Source of the DNA: JAXDBM01 sp963709485
GTDB taxonomy: Bacteria; Desulfobacterota; Syntrophia; Syntrophales; Fen-1087
DNA length: 64,000 nucleotides
Assembly: GCA_963709485.1 (NCBI GenBank)
Contig: CAVPWE010000007.1
Span: 124,001-188,000 of the forward strand
Reading direction: 5' to 3'
Shown here: positions 61,180 to 64,000 of the stretch, one piece after another
Numbering within the stretch: the stretch's first letter is position 1
Layout: every line of letters begins with the position of its first letter
Position numbers and translations under genes: made by a program
The notes under the pieces: generated by a model
Databases searched by the model: none
What the model saw: only the letters and a program-made list of their open reading frames with translations
Told to the model about the DNA's origin: nothing

Positions 61180-64000
61180 GTGGAAGATGTATTCAGTTAT
61201 TTTGAAAAACCGAAGGATCCCATCCGTTTCAATATGATCAAGATGGGGATTGCTTCCCCGGAGAAGATCCTTTCATGGTCGAAAGGGGAGGTCAAGAAAC
61301 CCGAAACCATCAATTACCGGACCTTCAAACCGGAGCGGGACGGCCTGTTCTGTGCCAAGATCTTCGGTCCCGTAAAAGATTACGAATGTCTGTGCGGCCG
61401 TTACAAGCGGATGAAGCACCGGGGCGTCGTGTGTGAAAAATGCGGCGTGGAAGTCATACAGTCCAAGGTGCGCAGGGAGCGGATGGGCCATATCACGCTG
61501 GCTACGCCGGTCGCCCATATCTGGTTTCTCAAGAGTCTTCCCAGCCGGATCGGAAACGTCATGGACCTGACGTTGAAAGAGCTGGAAAAAGTTCTTTATT
61601 TTGAGTCCTGGATTGTGCTGAATCCCAAGGAGACGCCGCTGCGTAAAAAGCAGTTGCTTGCGGAGGAGGAGTTAATTGATTTCCGGGAACAGTATGGCTC
61701 GGAGGCTTTCGATGTCGGTATCGGCGCGGAAGCGATTCGGAAACTCCTCACGGAAATCGATTTGATCGAGCTCGATAAGGAACTCCGGGACGATCTGAAG
61801 GTGGCGGTTTCCGACACGAAGCGGAAAAAGCTCGTCAAGCGGCTGAAGGTGGTTGAAGCGCTGCGGAAGTCTTCCAACAAGCCCGAGTGGATGGTTCTGA
61901 CTGTACTGCCCGTCATTCCGCCCGATCTGAGGCCGCTGGTCCCGCTGGACGGAGGGCGTTTCGCCACATCGGACCTCAACGATCTGTACCGGCGCGTGAT
62001 CAACCGGAACAATCGCCTGAAGCGGCTGCAGGAGTTGAATGCGCCGGAGATCATCATCCGGAACGAAAAAAGGATGCTTCAGGAGGCCGTCGATGTCCTC
62101 TTTGACAACGGCCGGCGGGGCAGGGCCATTACGGGTTCCAACAAACGCCCCCTTCGGTCCCTTTCGGATATGCTGAAGGGCAAGCAGGGCAGGTTCCGGC
62201 AGAACCTGCTGGGCAAACGGGTGGATTATTCGGGCCGGTCGGTCATCACGGTCGGTCCGGATCTGCGCCTGCATCAGTGCGGCCTGCCGAAAAAAATGGC
62301 CTTGGAGCTCTTCAAGCCCTTTGTCTATAACCGGCTTCAGGACAAGGGTTATGTCAACACGGTGAAGAGCGCGAAGAAAATGGTCGAGCGGGAAACGGCG
62401 GAGGTTTGGGACGCGCTTGACGAGGTGGTTTGCGAATATCCCATTATGTTGAACCGGGCGCCGACCCTTCACCGGTTGGGCATTCAGGCATTCGAACCGG
62501 TGCTCATCGAGGGCAAGGCGATTCAGCTTCACCCTCTGGTCTGTACGGCATTCAATGCCGATTTTGATGGCGATCAGATGGCTGTTCACGTTCCCCTTTC
62601 CATTGAAGCCCAGACCGAGGCAAGGGTCCTGATGATGTCAACGAACAACATTCTGTCACCGGCCAACGGCAAACCCATCATCATTCCGGGGCAGGATATT
62701 GTTCTGGGCATTTATTATCTCACGAGGTCTCGATCCGCCGTAAGGGGCGAGGGAATGGTTTTTTCCAGTCCCGCGGAGGTTCGGCAGGCTCTGGATGCCG
62801 GCGCCGTAGAACTGCACGCCAAGATCAAGGTTCGCATTGATGGCACGCTGAAGGAAACAACGGTCGGCCGTGTCGTTCTTTACGAGATCATTCCCGAAGA
62901 GATTTCCTTTGACGCGATTAACCGGGTGATGAGCAAAAAGGAGCTGTCGAACCTGATTGATCGCTGTTACCGTTCTTGCGGCGATAAAACCACCGTCCTG
63001 CTCGCCGATCGACTCAAGGACCTCGGTTTTAAATATGCAACGATATCGGGAGCTTCGATTGCAATCGACAACATGGTGATCCCGGAAACAAAAAAGGAAA
63101 TCGTGAATCGGGCGGACAAGGAAGTGGTGAAGATCCACAAGCAGTACATGGACGGCCTGATCACCGACGGAGAGCGGTATAACAAGGTGATCGACATCTG
63201 GGCCCAAGCGACGGAAAAGATTGCCGCCGACATGCTGGTTGGCATCGCTCAGGATGCGGGGGATGCCCTGGCCGGGTCGAAGGGGGAAGACGAGAGTTTC
63301 AACCCCATTTACATGATGGCCGATTCCGGGGCAAGGGGAAGTGCGGTTCAGATTCGTCAGTTGGCGGGGATGAGAGGTCTCATGGCGAAGCCGTCCGGAG
63401 AGATTATCGAGACCCCCATTACCGCGAATTTCCGGGAAGGCCTGACGGTCCTGCAATACTTCATTTCGACGCATGGCGCCCGCAAGGGCTTGGCGGACAC
63501 AGCCCTGAAGACTGCCAACTCCGGTTATCTGACCCGAAGACTTGTCGATGTGGCGCAGGATTGCATCATCAGCGAGGATGATTGCGGCACGATCGACGGC
63601 ATTTACGTTTACGCCCTGATGGAGGGTGGTGAAATCATTGAGACGGCCGGTGAGCGTGTTTTGGGGAGAGTCGCCCTGGAAGAGATTCGGGACCCGTTTA
63701 CGGGAGAGGTTGTCGTTCAGGCCAATCAGTCCATTGACGAGTTTCTTGCCGATGAGATCGACCGGGTGGGCATTGAAAGAGTCAATATCCGTTCCGTGCT
63801 GACCTGCAAATCAAAGCATGGCGTCTGCGCCCGCTGCTATGGGCGCGATCTGGCGCATGGGCATCTCGTCAACATTGGCGAGGCGGTCGGCATCATCGCG
63901 GCTCAGTCCATCGGCGAGCCGGGCACGCAGCTGACCATGCGGACTTTTCACATCGGTGGTACAGCAAAATTTGAGGAGCACTCAACACTGCAGGCCCGCC
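61180..64000 (+). CDS. rpoC: RNA polymerase beta' subunit (3' end outside the window)
   Basis: Beta prime subunit; 940 codons are present and the frame is still open at the window end. GTG 61180 has AAAGGAG nine bases upstream. The N-terminal zinc finger (CLCG ... CEKCG) is encoded near 61390-61450, the active-site NADFDGDQM near 62550-62580, and the second zinc site with CKSKHGVCARCYG near 63800-63845, followed by AAQSIGEPGTQLTMRTFH. Nothing unusual is visible. Confidence 0.98.
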   Translation, partial: MEDVFSYFEKPKDPIRFNMIKMGIASPEKILSWSKGEVKKPETINYRTFKPERDGLFCAKIFGPVKDYECLCGRYKRMKHRGVVCEKCGVEVIQSKVRRERMGHITLATPVAHIWFLKSLPSRIGNVMDLTLKELEKVLYFESWIVLNPKETPLRKKQLLAEEELIDFREQYGSEAFDVGIGAEAIRKLLTEIDLIELDKELRDDLKVAVSDTKRKKLVKRLKVVEALRKSSNKPEWMVLTVLPVIPPDLRPLVPLDGGRFATSDLNDLYRRVINRNNRLKRLQELNAPEIIIRNEKRMLQEAVDVLFDNGRRGRAITGSNKRPLRSLSDMLKGKQGRFRQNLLGKRVDYSGRSVITVGPDLRLHQCGLPKKMALELFKPFVYNRLQDKGYVNTVKSAKKMVERETAEVWDALDEVVCEYPIMLNRAPTLHRLGIQAFEPVLIEGKAIQLHPLVCTAFNADFDGDQMAVHVPLSIEAQTEARVLMMSTNNILSPANGKPIIIPGQDIVLGIYYLTRSRSAVRGEGMVFSSPAEVRQALDAGAVELHAKIKVRIDGTLKETTVGRVVLYEIIPEEISFDAINRVMSKKELSNLIDRCYRSCGDKTTVLLADRLKDLGFKYATISGASIAIDNMVIPETKKEIVNRADKEVVKIHKQYMDGLITDGERYNKVIDIWAQATEKIAADMLVGIAQDAGDALAGSKGEDESFNPIYMMADSGARGSAVQIRQLAGMRGLMAKPSGEIIETPITANFREGLTVLQYFISTHGARKGLADTALKTANSGYLTRRLVDVAQDCIISEDDCGTIDGIYVYALMEGGEIIETAGERVLGRVALEEIRDPFTGEVVVQANQSIDEFLADEIDRVGIERVNIRSVLTCKSKHGVCARCYGRDLAHGHLVNIGEAVGIIAAQSIGEPGTQLTMRTFHIGGTAKFEEHSTLQAR

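Noticed and set aside
1..64000. CRISPR arrays, insertion sequences, prophage or integrase genes
   Set aside because: No regularly spaced repeats, transposase, integrase or phage structural motifs were seen on either strand.

Overview
This window reads as a continuous stretch of a bacterial chromosome of fairly high GC content, dense in housekeeping genes. The gene content suggests a strictly anaerobic deltaproteobacterium (Desulfobacterota), most like the syntrophic Syntrophus/Smithella group. That placement is inference from several features: a yqeY-dnaG-rpoD block, a fused ADP-forming acyl-CoA synthetase beside an AMP-forming one, a TRAP transporter, PEP synthase, a MEMO1/AMMECR1 pair, and abundant NtrC-type signalling. 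No phage, transposase, plasmid or CRISPR signal was seen.

Layout. 1-2.5 kb: a MoxR ATPase (cut by the window edge), a CoxE-like VWA protein and a small Cys-rich protein. 2.5-4.7 kb: groES-groEL with promoter and terminator. 4.7-10.2 kb: ileS-lspA, then a KtrB/KtrA-type potassium uptake pair. 10.2-16.8 kb (minus strand): an AMP-forming acyl-CoA synthetase, an ADP-forming acyl-CoA synthetase and a complete TRAP transporter (M, Q, P). 17.1-21.5 kb: a small membrane protein, then hisI-hisG-hisB, a lipoprotein, hisA and a HIT hydrolase. 21.6-25.9 kb: yqeY-dnaG-rpoD and a CAT tRNA. 26-29.7 kb: a zinc-ribbon coiled-coil protein running into rnpB, then ppsA on the minus strand. 29.8-36 kb: a Cache sensor without output domain behind a lone atpE, then a histidine kinase with two almost identical PAS domains and its NtrC-type regulator. 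36-48.3 kb: engB, an isochorismatase-like hydrolase, rimO, ftsK, plsC, a heptose kinase, DUF4416, yicC, gmk, rpoZ, pyrF, rlmB and a PilC-type protein. 48.3-52.8 kb: tRNA-Pro, DUF1178, a CysK-CysS fusion broken by a one-base frameshift, and the MEMO1/AMMECR1 pair. 52.8-64 kb: tRNA-Thr/Tyr/Gly/Thr, rpmG, tRNA-Trp, secE-nusG, rplKAJL and rpoB-rpoC (rpoC runs off the end).

How the parts work together. The right end is the classical transcription/translation block, with an L10-type leader before rplJ but without tuf, which normally sits between tRNA-Thr and rpmG. The acyl-CoA synthetase/TRAP cluster is probably a carboxylate uptake and activation (or acyl-CoA energy conservation) unit. The most unusual items are the primary sigma factor whose region 4.2 is rewritten, the CysK-CysS fusion with an altered HIGH motif, the acyl-CoA synthetase whose A10 lysine is an alanine, the lone atpE followed by an output-less sensor with a sigma-54-like element upstream, and the recent PAS duplication. 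All assignments rest on reading motifs by eye; no database search was possible.
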